A stretch of 64,000 nucleotides of DNA, taken from positions 233,763-297,762 of the forward strand of contig NZ_SHMH01000007.1 in assembly GCF_004283755.1 (NCBI RefSeq). The letters are read 5' to 3'. A program made the position numbers and the translations under genes. This DNA is from Pseudoxanthomonas winnipegensis (lineage in GTDB: Bacteria > Pseudomonadota > Gammaproteobacteria > Xanthomonadales > Xanthomonadaceae). Positions 26,280 through 36,970 of this stretch are shown here, piece after piece (positions within the stretch are counted from its first letter, which is position 1; each line of letters begins with the position of its first letter). Under the pieces are notes generated by a model that ran no database searches, was not told where the DNA came from, and was given only the letters and a program-made list of their open reading frames with translations.

Positions 26280-28166
26280 TCAGATCGCGACCGAGTTGAG
26301 CTTCTTGCGGCGACCGTAGATCAGCGTAGCCAGCGCGCGCGAGACGGTGATCGCGGTGAACATCGAGGCGAAGATGCCGATGATCATCGTCAGCGCGAAG
26401 CCCTTGAGCGGACCGGTACCGAAGGCGAACAGCGCGATGCCCACGATCAGGCCGGTCAGGTTGGCGTCCAGGATGGTGCCGCTGGCGCGCTCGTAGCCCT
26501 CGGCGATGGCCTTCTTGGCCGGCACGCCCAGACGCAGCTCCTCGCGGATGCGCTCGTTGATCAGCACGTTGGCGTCCACCGACAGGCCGACCGACAGCGC
26601 CAGACCGGCGAAGCCCGGCAGGGTCATGGTCGCGCCGAAGATGGACATCACCGCCACCACGATCAGCAGGTTGAACAGCAGCGCCACCGAGGTGATCGCG
26701 CCGAACACGCGGTAGTAGATGGTGAAGAACACCAGGGTGAACAGGAACGAGTACACCACCGCCTTGATGCCGCGCTCGACGTTCTCCGCGCCCAGGCTGG
26801 GGCCGATGACGTATTCCTCGACGAAGCTCATCGGCGCGGCCAGGGAGCCTGCGCGCAGCAGCTTGGCCAGGTTGTCGGCCTCATCCTTGGTCAGGCCGGT
26901 GGTCTGGAACTTGTTGCTGAAGACGCCGTTGATGGTCGAGGGCTGCAGCGCCTCCTCGCTCACGCGCACGCTGCGCACCTCCTTGCCATCGACCATCTTC
27001 ACTTCCGGAATGCGCTCGATGTAGACCACCGCCATGCGCTTGCCGACGTTGACGCTGGTGAAGTCGAACATGCGCTGGCCGGCGACGCTGTTGAGCGTGA
27101 TGTCCACGGCCGGCTGGCCGTTCTGGTCGACGTTGGAGACCGCGTTGACCATCTGGTCGCCCGAGGCCAGCACGCGCTTGTTGAGCAGGACCGGGCCGCG
27201 GTTGTCGCGCAGCTGGTAGAGCTTGGCTTCCGGCGGCACGTTGCCGGTGCGCATGGCCTCCAGCGCGTCGCCTTCGACCACGGCGCGGAACTCGATGGTG
27301 GCCGTGGCGCCGATCATGCGCTTGGCCGCGGCGGTGTCCTGCACGCCCGGCAGCTCGACCACGATGCGGTCGCTGCCCTGCTGCTGGATCACCGGCTCGG
27401 CCACGCCGAGCTGGTTGACGCGGTTGCGCAGGGTGGCGATGTTCTGCTGGATCGCATCGCCGGAGATGCGGGTCAGCTCGCTCTCGGGCAGGCCGATGAC
27501 GATGCGCTGGCCCTGCACGTCGTAGGTCAGCGCCGAGGCGCCGACCAGCGCGCCGGAGGCGCTGGCGTTGGCAGGCGCCAGCACCTTCATCAGCGCATCG
27601 CGCGCGGCGGTGGCGCTCTGCCCCTCGGCCACGTTGACCACGATGGTGTTGTTGGCGCCGCGCAGCACCGAGTCGACGCGGATCTTGGCGTCGCGCAACG
27701 CGACGCGGGCGTCTTCGGCGTAGGCCTCCACGCGCTTGTCCAGCGCGGCCTTCTGGTCCACCTGCAGGGTGAAGTGCACGCCGCCCTGCAGGTCCAGGCC
27801 GCGCACCATCGGCTTGGCGCCCAGCCTGGACAGCCAGGCCGGCACGGTCGAGGCCAGGTTCAGCGCCGGGGTGTAGTTCTCGCCCAGCGATTCGCGCAGC
27901 GCGTCGTTGGCCTTGGCCTGCGCGTCGGGCGTGGACAGGCGCACCAGCAGGTCGCCGTCGCGCTTCTCGATCTGCTTGGGCGTGATGCCCGCCGCCTTGA
28001 GCGTCTCATCGACCTTGGCGCGCAGCGCATCGTCGATGGCCGCGCCGCGACTGGCGGTGATCTGCACCGAAGGATCCTGGGGATAGATGTTAGGCAGCGC
28101 ATAGATCGCGCTCACCACCAGCACTACCAGGATCAGGACGTATTTCCAGCGGGGAAACTCGAGCAT
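26280..28166 (-). CDS. secD: Protein translocase subunit SecD
   Basis: 628 residues, starting MLEFPRWKYVLILVVLVVSA with TM1. The periplasmic P1 region contains GLDLQGGVHFTLQVD, and the C-terminal membrane part has GFAGLALSVGLSVDANVLIN, the conserved SecD motif, and GTGPLKGFALT. It works with SecF and YajC in preprotein export. It is the usual length and order for gammaproteobacteria. Confidence 0.97.
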   Translation of the reverse strand: MLEFPRWKYVLILVVLVVSAIYALPNIYPQDPSVQITASRGAAIDDALRAKVDETLKAAGITPKQIEKRDGDLLVRLSTPDAQAKANDALRESLGENYTPALNLASTVPAWLSRLGAKPMVRGLDLQGGVHFTLQVDQKAALDKRVEAYAEDARVALRDAKIRVDSVLRGANNTIVVNVAEGQSATAARDALMKVLAPANASASGALVGASALTYDVQGQRIVIGLPESELTRISGDAIQQNIATLRNRVNQLGVAEPVIQQQGSDRIVVELPGVQDTAAAKRMIGATATIEFRAVVEGDALEAMRTGNVPPEAKLYQLRDNRGPVLLNKRVLASGDQMVNAVSNVDQNGQPAVDITLNSVAGQRMFDFTSVNVGKRMAVVYIERIPEVKMVDGKEVRSVRVSEEALQPSTINGVFSNKFQTTGLTKDEADNLAKLLRAGSLAAPMSFVEEYVIGPSLGAENVERGIKAVVYSFLFTLVFFTIYYRVFGAITSVALLFNLLIVVAVMSIFGATMTLPGFAGLALSVGLSVDANVLINERIREELRLGVPAKKAIAEGYERASGTILDANLTGLIVGIALFAFGTGPLKGFALTMIIGIFASMFTAITVSRALATLIYGRRKKLNSVAI

Positions 28167-28264
28167 TGCTTGGCACCCGCGCCGAGCAGGCGCGCATTTG
28201 GTTGATCGAACCTGTGGCCACCGGCCCCGGATCTCGGGACCGCCGGCACGGCGTTGAACAGCAA

Positions 28265-28289
28265 GACGGACCGCGCCAGGCGGTCCGTC
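28265..28289 (-). terminator. Hairpin between yajC and secD
   Basis: A perfect 10-bp stem (GACGGACCGC / GCGGTCCGTC) with a 5-nt loop lies in the 139-bp gap after the yajC stop. There is no strong U tract, so it could attenuate or protect the mRNA rather than fully terminate it. Confidence 0.5.
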
Positions 28290-28305
28290 GGATGAAGCGG
28301 GTGGT

Positions 28306-28653
28306 TCAGACGGCGGACTTCAGGGTGCCCTTGGGCAGCACGTTGCCGACCGCGCCCTTCTGCACCCGCACCTTGACCCCGTCGGCGACTTCGACGGTGA
28401 CGAAGTTGTCGCCGATCTCGGCCACGGTGCCTGCGATGCCGCCGGAGGTGATCACCTCATCGCCGCGCGAGAGCTTGTCCAGCAGGGCCTTGTGCTCCTT
28501 CTGGCGCTTCATCTGCGGGCGGATCATCACGAAGTACATCACCGCGATCAGGACGATCGGGAACACCAGCATCGACAGGCCACCGCCCTGCGGGGCGGGC
28601 GCGCCGGCGGCCTGGGCGTGGGCGGCGGGGATCAGGAAATCGAGCAGATTCAT
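28306..28653 (-). CDS. yajC: Preprotein translocase subunit YajC
   Basis: 115 residues from the ATG at 28653 (MNLLDFLIPAAHAQ). It has a single membrane helix (MLVFPIVLIAVMYFVMIRPQ) followed by the typical QMKRQKEHKALLDKLSRGDE and a VITSGGIAGTV beta domain. It is an accessory subunit of SecDF. An ATG 15 bp upstream is possible, but neither start has a clear ribosome site. Confidence 0.95.
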   Translation of the reverse strand: MNLLDFLIPAAHAQAAGAPAPQGGGLSMLVFPIVLIAVMYFVMIRPQMKRQKEHKALLDKLSRGDEVITSGGIAGTVAEIGDNFVTVEVADGVKVRVQKGAVGNVLPKGTLKSAV

Positions 28654-28825
28654 GTCAACAAGGTCCATGGTTGGGCCGAAAGCAGCCGGGAATTATGCCA
28701 TGTGGCCGCCAGCGCGTGGCCGCAAGGCCCGCGTGCGTGCGATTCACCCCAATTCCCCGCATCGTGCCCTGATCGGACAGCGCCGGCGGGCAAAAGTTTC
28801 CCCGGCGTGCGCGGTGACAATCCGG

Positions 28826-31008
<2,183 letters not shown>

Positions 31009-31116
31009 CGCGGGCAGTCGGTGTCGGGTCAGCCGCGTATTCTAGCGGGCCGGCGAGGCCGGCCCCGCCGTGGCGCAGGCTCGCCCCTGCGAAGGGGGCG
31101 CCCGCGCCGGACGCGC

Positions 31117-32526
31117 TCAACCCATCACCGGGCCCTGGACCACCGGATTGGCGCGCTCCTGCGCCTGCTGGCGCGCGTGCGACTGGGCGAGCTGGTCGGT
31201 GGCGAGCTGCCATTGCGCGGTGCTGGCCTCGACCGGGCGCTGCACGGCGCTGGCCACCTCCACCTGCGCCCGCTGCCGGGCTTCGGCCGGGCCATTGGAG
31301 GCCTCCACGGCGAAGGCGCGGCTGCCGTCCGGGCTCAGGCCCACCCGATCGATCGAGGACAGATGCGGGCTGGCGGCGGTCAGCGCCGCGGCCAGGCGCT
31401 CGCTGCTGCCATCGGGCGCGCGCCCCATGCCCTGATCGATCCGCGCGACCCCGGCGTAGGCCTGCTGGTAGCGGCCGTTGGCCGGGTGGCCCGGGTCACG
31501 CATGTCGGGCGGCGGCACCGCGCCAGGCGCGAGCGAGGCGCCGTGCTGGCGATGCTGCTCCCGGCGCGCGGGCTCGCCCGCGGGCAGGGACGGCTCGATG
31601 AGTTCGCGGATCCGGTCGACGGCCGGACCGGGGCCTCGGAGCATTTCGCCTGCATCGCCCAACGCGCTCGCGCCGCGGCGAATCGCCCGGACATCGCTCC
31701 GGTAGCTTTCGATCATGTGCTCGTGTTCGCGCGCCCGCGTCCGCGCTGCCGGATCGCTCAGCGCCGACACGTCGGGCTTGTAGTTGCCATCGACGTTGAG
31801 GAAGTTGTGCATCATGTGCGAGGTATTCACCGACGCCGCGATCGGGTTGTCAGGCGTCAGCGCATCGGCGATGACGCCATCCCGATAGCCGGATACGCGC
31901 AACTGCGTGATCTCCGAGGCCTTCGCATAGACGCGGACCCGCCCGTAGTGCGGACTGGCCGAACTGACCACATCGGCCGCCATGACGTGATTGATGAACT
32001 TCGGCGTGGCTTCCTCGGGAATCCGCAGTCCCAGGCTTGCGGCGCCATAGGGGTTGAAGGCCTCGCCGCGCAGATCGAAGTGGTGCGCGGTGATCTGCGC
32101 GAGCGTGCCGCCGAGGGAGTGGCCCGTGACGGTGACTTCGGGCGCCTTTTCGTGGCGTTTCTTCGCATCCACCTCGGCAAGGTCGAGCGCCCTGCCCGTC
32201 AATGCGATCGCGTCGGCAGCCTGCTGGTTCACCCGGCCGAAGACCATGCCGCCGTCAGTTAGCAGGCCATCTCTGAGCGGCTCCCGCGTGAACTCGGTTC
32301 CGCGATGCGCCACGATGATTTCGTGCGTATCTTCCCGCTGGAAGATGGTGCCTTGATAGCCCGATGGCTTGTCGACGTAGGCCAGTATCTTGTAATTCGT
32401 CCCATCCGGCATGGTGACCGACTTACCCACCAGCGAGGCGATATCGATCTCCTCATTACCCTTCTGATCTCGGCCGTAGCTGAAATCCGCGAGATCGGCG
32501 TACTGCTGGCTCTGCATTTTCTTCAT
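31117..32526 (-). CDS. Putative type IV secretion (X-Tfe) lipase effector with XVIPCD tail
   Basis: 469 residues. Residues 1-230 have a class 3 lipase-like alpha/beta hydrolase: HRGTE at 74-78 (oxyanion region), then TGHSLGG with nucleophile Ser137. Residues about 345-465 match the XVIPCD, the VirD4-recognised tail of Xanthomonadales T4SS killer effectors: DPGHPANGRYQQAYAGV, ERLAAALT, IDRVGLSPDGSRAFAVE, RPVEAST and a Gln-rich end. It has no signal peptide, as expected for T4SS cargo. It overlaps by 4 bp an upstream lipoprotein gene that looks like its immunity partner. The likely role is killing rival bacteria by attacking phospholipids. The secretion machine itself is not in the window. Confidence 0.85.
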   Translation of the reverse strand: MKKMQSQQYADLADFSYGRDQKGNEEIDIASLVGKSVTMPDGTNYKILAYVDKPSGYQGTIFQREDTHEIIVAHRGTEFTREPLRDGLLTDGGMVFGRVNQQAADAIALTGRALDLAEVDAKKRHEKAPEVTVTGHSLGGTLAQITAHHFDLRGEAFNPYGAASLGLRIPEEATPKFINHVMAADVVSSASPHYGRVRVYAKASEITQLRVSGYRDGVIADALTPDNPIAASVNTSHMMHNFLNVDGNYKPDVSALSDPAARTRAREHEHMIESYRSDVRAIRRGASALGDAGEMLRGPGPAVDRIRELIEPSLPAGEPARREQHRQHGASLAPGAVPPPDMRDPGHPANGRYQQAYAGVARIDQGMGRAPDGSSERLAAALTAASPHLSSIDRVGLSPDGSRAFAVEASNGPAEARQRAQVEVASAVQRPVEASTAQWQLATDQLAQSHARQQAQERANPVVQGPVMG

Positions 32527-33197
32527 TTCGCGTCATCCTTGACTGGCGTAAATGTCACCGTGAACAGATCCTGGTCTTGAACCGACGGACCATAGTCCGA
32601 TCGGCCACCGCCCGTATCAGGATAATCTTCGACTCCCTCTGCTTCAGGGTATGTAACCCTGTTGAAGTACACGTTCTCGGGCGAGCCGGCCAACAGCTTG
32701 TCGTCGGGAATGCTCGGAATGAACAGCGTCTCGGCGTGCGCGCCAGTGGCCTTCATATGCACCCGGAACTGGATCAGCTTCCAGTGGCAGACGCCGCGCC
32801 CCGTGTAGTCCTGATCGAGCATCTGGTCGGCGTAGACCGTTCCCACGTACTCGGTTTCGGAGATCTTCTGCAGCGGGATCTCCACGTCGTCGGTCGGCAC
32901 CGGGGCGGTGCGGCCGCCGGGGTTGTCCTTGGGCGGACTCAGGCATTCCTTGTTGACCACGTCGTACTGCGCCAGCGCCTTCATCCAGGCGAAGGGACCT
33001 GGCGCATCCTTGATGGTCATGGTGATGCGGTAAGCATCCTTGGGCGCGGGGTTGCGCGCGGACGCGACGGCGCCGCCGTGTTCGGCAGGCGAGGAGGTCA
33101 CAGCATTCATATCGGTCCTTGAATCTGAAGGAGAACAGGCCGCCAGGGCAAACAACAGCGCGGGCGCGGCAAGCAAGCGGGGCTGGGTGCGCGTCAT
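32523..33197 (-). CDS. Putative periplasmic immunity lipoprotein (X-Tfi)
   Basis: 224 residues from the ATG at 33197 (GAAGGA upstream). The N-terminus is a lipoprotein signal with lipobox LAAC at about 18-21, and the residue after Cys is Ser, favouring the outer membrane. The mature part has no family I recognise, with acidic and Tyr/Asp-rich stretches (YPDTGGGRSDYG). It is upstream of, and overlaps by ATGA, the lipase effector. T4SS effectors that act in the periplasm are usually partnered with a lipoprotein inhibitor encoded just like this. The immunity role is inferred from this arrangement. Confidence 0.7.
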   Translation of the reverse strand: MTRTQPRLLAAPALLFALAACSPSDSRTDMNAVTSSPAEHGGAVASARNPAPKDAYRITMTIKDAPGPFAWMKALAQYDVVNKECLSPPKDNPGGRTAPVPTDDVEIPLQKISETEYVGTVYADQMLDQDYTGRGVCHWKLIQFRVHMKATGAHAETLFIPSIPDDKLLAGSPENVYFNRVTYPEAEGVEDYPDTGGGRSDYGPSVQDQDLFTVTFTPVKDDAK

Positions 33198-33379
33198 GGG
33201 GTCCTTCCACGGGGGAATCGGCAAGCCTTGCCGGAATGGTCCCCAGCGCAGGCGGGCCTGTCAAATCGGGATGCAGTGCAAGAAGCGGCGGGGCGATCGA
33301 ACGCAATCCGGTCGAGTCGCCTCGCTGCGGGTGGCGCAACGAAACGAAATCGCGCGGCAAGCGCCCGCAATCCAGCCCC

Positions 33380-33811
33380 TCAGCGCTCGAACTTGGTCGA
33401 CAGCACGATCGAGGAGGTGGTGCGCTCGACGCCCTCGATCGCGCCGATGCGGTCGGTGAGCTCGTCCATCTCACCTACCGTGGGCGCCATGCCGATGGCG
33501 ATCAGATCGTGCGGGCCGCTGACCGAATGCAGGGCACGCACCTGGGCCATCGCGCGCAGCGCATTGGTCACGGCAACCATCTGCTTGGGCCGCACGGTGA
33601 TCAGGATGTGGGCGCGGATGTGGCCGTGTTCCACATCATCGCGCAGGCGCACGGTATAGCCGGCGATCACTCCCTGGCGCTCAAGCCGTTCCAGCCGACT
33701 CTGCGCGGTGGTGCGCGACACGCCCAGGCGGCGGGCCAGCTCGGCCACCGGCGCGCGCGCGTCCTCGCGCAACAGGGCCAGCAGGGCCTGATCGGGGGCG
33801 GATACCGTCAT
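33380..33811 (-). CDS. Lrp/AsnC-family transcriptional regulator
   Basis: 143 residues from the ATG at 33811. The N-terminal helix-turn-helix is LARRLGVSRTTAQSRLERLE. The C-terminal RAM (AsnC) domain includes VSGPHDLIAIG, where the family senses amino acids. It is divergent from a class III aminotransferase, the usual arrangement for an Lrp-type local regulator of an amino acid gene. A perfect 7+7 palindrome lies just upstream of its start. Confidence 0.9.
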   Translation of the reverse strand: MTVSAPDQALLALLREDARAPVAELARRLGVSRTTAQSRLERLERQGVIAGYTVRLRDDVEHGHIRAHILITVRPKQMVAVTNALRAMAQVRALHSVSGPHDLIAIGMAPTVGEMDELTDRIGAIEGVERTTSSIVLSTKFER

Positions 33812-33825
33812 TGTGCGCAGCTCCC

Positions 33826-33842
33826 TTCGTCGATACGACGAA
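33826..33842. promoter_or_regulatory. Palindrome in the lrp-aminotransferase gap
   Basis: TTCGTCGATACGACGAA is a perfect inverted repeat (7 bp arms, 3-bp centre), 15 bp upstream of the regulator's start. A related half-site pair CTGTCGAATCGACGG follows at about 33871-33885. It is a candidate binding site for the divergent Lrp-type regulator. Confidence 0.5.
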
Positions 33843-33981
33843 AAAACCGGTGGATTCGCCAGGATCATACCTGTCGAATCGACGGTCGTTGCTTCAATAA
33901 TGCAGGCATCCCCGTGTTTCCCTGGCGCCTCGCCCTGCTGCGCTGCGCCACGCCCGCCCGTTCGCCCCAGGAGACCTGCCG

Positions 33982-35481
33982 ATGTCCGTGACCGCTCCCC
34001 TCGCCCCGCTGCGCGCCCGCGCCGGCACCCGCCTGACCGAAGGCCTGGACGAGGCCACCCTGGCGCGACTGGCGCCCGGCCATCCGGACCTGGGCCGCGC
34101 CATCGCCGCGGCCGCCGCGCAGTTCGCCGCGCTGGAGGACAGCTTCGATGCGCTGCTGGACCTGGACGAGGCCGAACAGGTCGCGCGGGTGCAGGAGGGT
34201 TACGTCAACTTCTACGCCGACGATGCGGTCAACCCCTATGTCGCCCTGGCCGCCTGCGGGCCGTGGGTAGTCACGCTGAAGGGCGCGGTGCTCTACGACG
34301 CCGGCGGCTACGGCATGATCGGCTTCGGCCATACGCCCGATGCAGTACTGGCGGCCATGGCCCAGCCGCAGGCGATGGCCAACATCATGACGCCCAGCCT
34401 GTCGCAGCTGCGCTTCGATGCGGCCCTGCGCGCCGAGATCGGCCACACCCGCGCCGACGGCTGCCCGTACGCGAAGTTCCTGTGCCTGAACTCGGGCTCC
34501 GAGTCGGTCGGCCTGGCCGCGCGCATCGCCGACATCAACGCCAAGCTGCTGACCGACCCGGGCGCGCGCCATGCCGGCGCCGCGCTCAAGCGGGTGGTGG
34601 TCAAGGGCAGCTTCCATGGCCGCACAGACCGGCCCGGGCTGTATTCGGATTCCAGCCGCAAGACCTATACCCAGCACCTGGCCAGCTATCGCGGCGAGGA
34701 TTCGGTGATCGCCGTGCCGCCCTACGACGAGGCGGCGCTGCGCAAGGTGTTCGCCGACGCGCAGGCCAACGGCTGGTTCATCGAGGCGGTGTTCCTGGAG
34801 CCGGTGATGGGCGAAGGCGACCCGGGCCGCGCGCTGCCGCCGGCCTTCTACGCCGCCGCGCGCGAGCTCACCCGCGTCCACGGCAGCCTGCTGCTGGTCG
34901 ACTCGATCCAGGCCGGTCTGCGCGCGCATGGCGTGCTGTCGGTGGTGGACTACCCGGGCTTCGAGGGCCTGGAGGCGCCGGACATGGAGACCTATTCCAA
35001 GGCGCTCAACGCCGCCCAGTACCCGCTGTCGGTGCTGGCGGTGACCGAGCACGCCGCCCGGTTGTATCGCAAGGGCGTGTACGGCAACACCATGACCAGC
35101 AATCCGCGCGCCCTGGAGACCGCCTGCGCCACGCTGGCCCTGCTCACCCCGCAGGTGCGCGAGAACATCCGCACCCGCGGCGCGCAGGCGGTGGCCAAGC
35201 TGGAACAGCTCAAGGCCGAGCTGGGCGGGCTGATCACCAATGTGCAGGGCACCGGCCTGCTGTTCTCGTGCGAGCTGGCGCCGCAGTTCAAGTGCTATGG
35301 CGCCGGGTCGATCGAGGAGTCGCTGCGCATGCGCGGGCTCAACGTGATCCACGGCGGCGCCAATTCGCTGCGCTTCACCCCGCACTTCCTCATCGACGCC
35401 GACGAGTTGGACCTGCTGGTGTCGATGGTCGGCCAGGCCCTGCGCGAAGGATCGCGTCAGCAGCAGGCGCAGGCGGCCTGA
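33982..35481 (+). CDS. Class III (PLP-dependent) aminotransferase
   Basis: 499 residues. Seen: LNSGSESVGLAARIAD (cofactor phosphate region), VVVKGSFHGRTDRPG, LLVDSIQAGLRAHG (the Asp that holds the pyridine nitrogen) and TYSKALNAAQYP, whose Lys should form the Schiff base. The Q in SIQAG and S in TYSK differ from the usual DEIQ..G / SK patterns only slightly. The precise substrate is not readable, and a lysine or omega-amino acid aminotransferase is possible. It is divergent from an Lrp-type regulator, which suggests amino-acid-controlled expression. Confidence 0.85.
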   Translation: MSVTAPLAPLRARAGTRLTEGLDEATLARLAPGHPDLGRAIAAAAAQFAALEDSFDALLDLDEAEQVARVQEGYVNFYADDAVNPYVALAACGPWVVTLKGAVLYDAGGYGMIGFGHTPDAVLAAMAQPQAMANIMTPSLSQLRFDAALRAEIGHTRADGCPYAKFLCLNSGSESVGLAARIADINAKLLTDPGARHAGAALKRVVVKGSFHGRTDRPGLYSDSSRKTYTQHLASYRGEDSVIAVPPYDEAALRKVFADAQANGWFIEAVFLEPVMGEGDPGRALPPAFYAAARELTRVHGSLLLVDSIQAGLRAHGVLSVVDYPGFEGLEAPDMETYSKALNAAQYPLSVLAVTEHAARLYRKGVYGNTMTSNPRALETACATLALLTPQVRENIRTRGAQAVAKLEQLKAELGGLITNVQGTGLLFSCELAPQFKCYGAGSIEESLRMRGLNVIHGGANSLRFTPHFLIDADELDLLVSMVGQALREGSRQQQAQAA

Positions 35482-35797
35482 TCCGCCCAGCCCCATGCAG
35501 CAGGAAGGCCCGCGCGAGCGGGCCTTCTTGTTTGGTTCTTCGCCGAAGCAAGTGGTTAGTGAGCGGGCTTCGCCCACCCACCTCGAACGACGGACGGATG
35601 GATCGGCGCCTCTTTCGACTTGCGACCCGAAGCCTCTTGACCTGACGCGCGCGGCAGCGGGCCGGCGGGTGGTGGCCGCGACGAGCGAGGCAGGATGCCG
35701 AGCGCCCGAATCAGGGCAGGATGCCCTGACTGAGGGACAAGCGGCCACCGCCCGCCGGACCGCTGCCCACTCCGAAGAAAGCCAGTACGACAGGAAG
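35482..35797. other. Intergenic region with a repeat copy
   Basis: 316 bp between convergent genes. It holds an imperfect hairpin near 35505-35530 (GCCCGCGCGAGCGGGC with TTCTTGTTTGG after it), a reasonable terminator for the aminotransferase gene, and a copy of the 125-bp inverted repeat. No gene is supported. Confidence 0.6.
35643..35766. repeat. Dispersed 125-bp inverted repeat, second good copy
   Basis: It is nearly collinear with the copy at 24991 (same core, same internal CAGGGCAGGATGCCCTG hairpin, same right arm). The left arm carries a few changes, so the terminal stem is imperfect here. Confidence 0.7.
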
Positions 35798-36970
35798 CTA
35801 GGACTTGCAGCCCGGCAGCGCCAGGGCCTTGGCGACGTCGCGCCAGTCGAATGCCGCCACCGCCTGGTCGTCGTGCAGCGCATAGAACGCGCCCTGCGGG
35901 AAGCGCGCGTCGCCGCGCGCGTCCATCCACACCCCGTCGGTGTTGGCCGTGACCTTCCCGGCGAAGGCGCCCAGATGCCGCAGCGTACTGCGATCGAACA
36001 CATGGAACAGGCTGCGGTCCTTGAACTGGTCGGTGCCGATCCAGTAGCCGCTGCCGTCCGCGCAGGCCAGCAGCGCGATGCCCTCGGCCTGGGCCTTGTA
36101 CAGGCCCGCGCCGATGTCGCGGCCGGTGTAGGTGCCATCGGAGAGCCGGTACTCGCGCAGGCGCGTGCCGGTCGGTACGTCCTCCTCGGCCAGCAGCAGG
36201 CGGTCGTTGTCCGCGTCGCCATAGACCGACTCGGCGATGCGGATCGCGCCTTCCTGCGCGGTGTCGCCGAAGGTCTGACGCAGGGTCGCCTGCCACTGCC
36301 CGCCCTCGCGGCTGAGCTGGTAGCGGCGGAAGCGCTGCCCCAGCTGCGCCAGCGGCGGCACCGTGTCCTCGTCGGCGCCCAGCATGTAGTTGTCGCTGAC
36401 GATGACCTCGATGCCTTCGTCCCTGGCGTGCGCCCACAGACCGTAGGGTTTCTTGAGCTCCTCGCTGCCGAACACCGCCACCGACTTGAAGTCCGGCAGC
36501 GAGAACGCCTGCACGCGGTGGTTGTCGCGTTCGACCACCAGCGCCAGGTCACCCACCACCGACACGCCGTTGGGCCGGTCCAGCTGGCCCGGCGCGGCAC
36601 CCTTGCCGGCGACGGTGCGCAGACGCTTGCCGGTGTCGCCATCGAACACCACCAGCTCGCCCGTCTTCTTGGCGGTGGTGATGACCCAGCGCGCCCCATC
36701 CGGGGCGGCCCACACCGCCGGCGAATCCAGATTGTCCTGCGGCGTGGCGGCGGTGACGAAGGCCTCGGCCACCACCTGGTGCGGCACGTGGGCCGTGGCC
36801 AGCAGTGGATCGCCGGTGCCGGCTTCGTCGGGTTCGCGGTCGCTGGTCGCGGATGTGGCTGGCGGTGCGGACGCCGCGGGCGCGGCGACCGGCGCTCGAT
36901 CGCAGGCCGACAGCAGCGCGCACGCGATCGCCAGCGCGGCCGCGCCTCGCGGCAGGCGGACGGCGGCCAT
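35798..36970 (-). CDS. Beta-propeller phytase, lipoprotein
   Basis: 390 residues from the ATG at 36970 (a GTG one codon earlier is also possible). The signal ends with lipobox LLSAC, followed by an Ala/Pro linker. The body is a beta-propeller phytase: DNLDSPAVWAAPDGARW (calcium/phosphate binding start), KTGELVVFDGDTGKRL, RPNGVSVVGDLALVVERDNH, AEGIALLACADGSGYWIGTD and NTDGVWMD. It should release phosphate from phytate at the cell surface or in the periplasm. It overlaps the TonB-receptor stop by one base, so the two form an operon. Confidence 0.9.
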   Translation of the reverse strand: MAAVRLPRGAAALAIACALLSACDRAPVAAPAASAPPATSATSDREPDEAGTGDPLLATAHVPHQVVAEAFVTAATPQDNLDSPAVWAAPDGARWVITTAKKTGELVVFDGDTGKRLRTVAGKGAAPGQLDRPNGVSVVGDLALVVERDNHRVQAFSLPDFKSVAVFGSEELKKPYGLWAHARDEGIEVIVSDNYMLGADEDTVPPLAQLGQRFRRYQLSREGGQWQATLRQTFGDTAQEGAIRIAESVYGDADNDRLLLAEEDVPTGTRLREYRLSDGTYTGRDIGAGLYKAQAEGIALLACADGSGYWIGTDQFKDRSLFHVFDRSTLRHLGAFAGKVTANTDGVWMDARGDARFPQGAFYALHDDQAVAAFDWRDVAKALALPGCKS

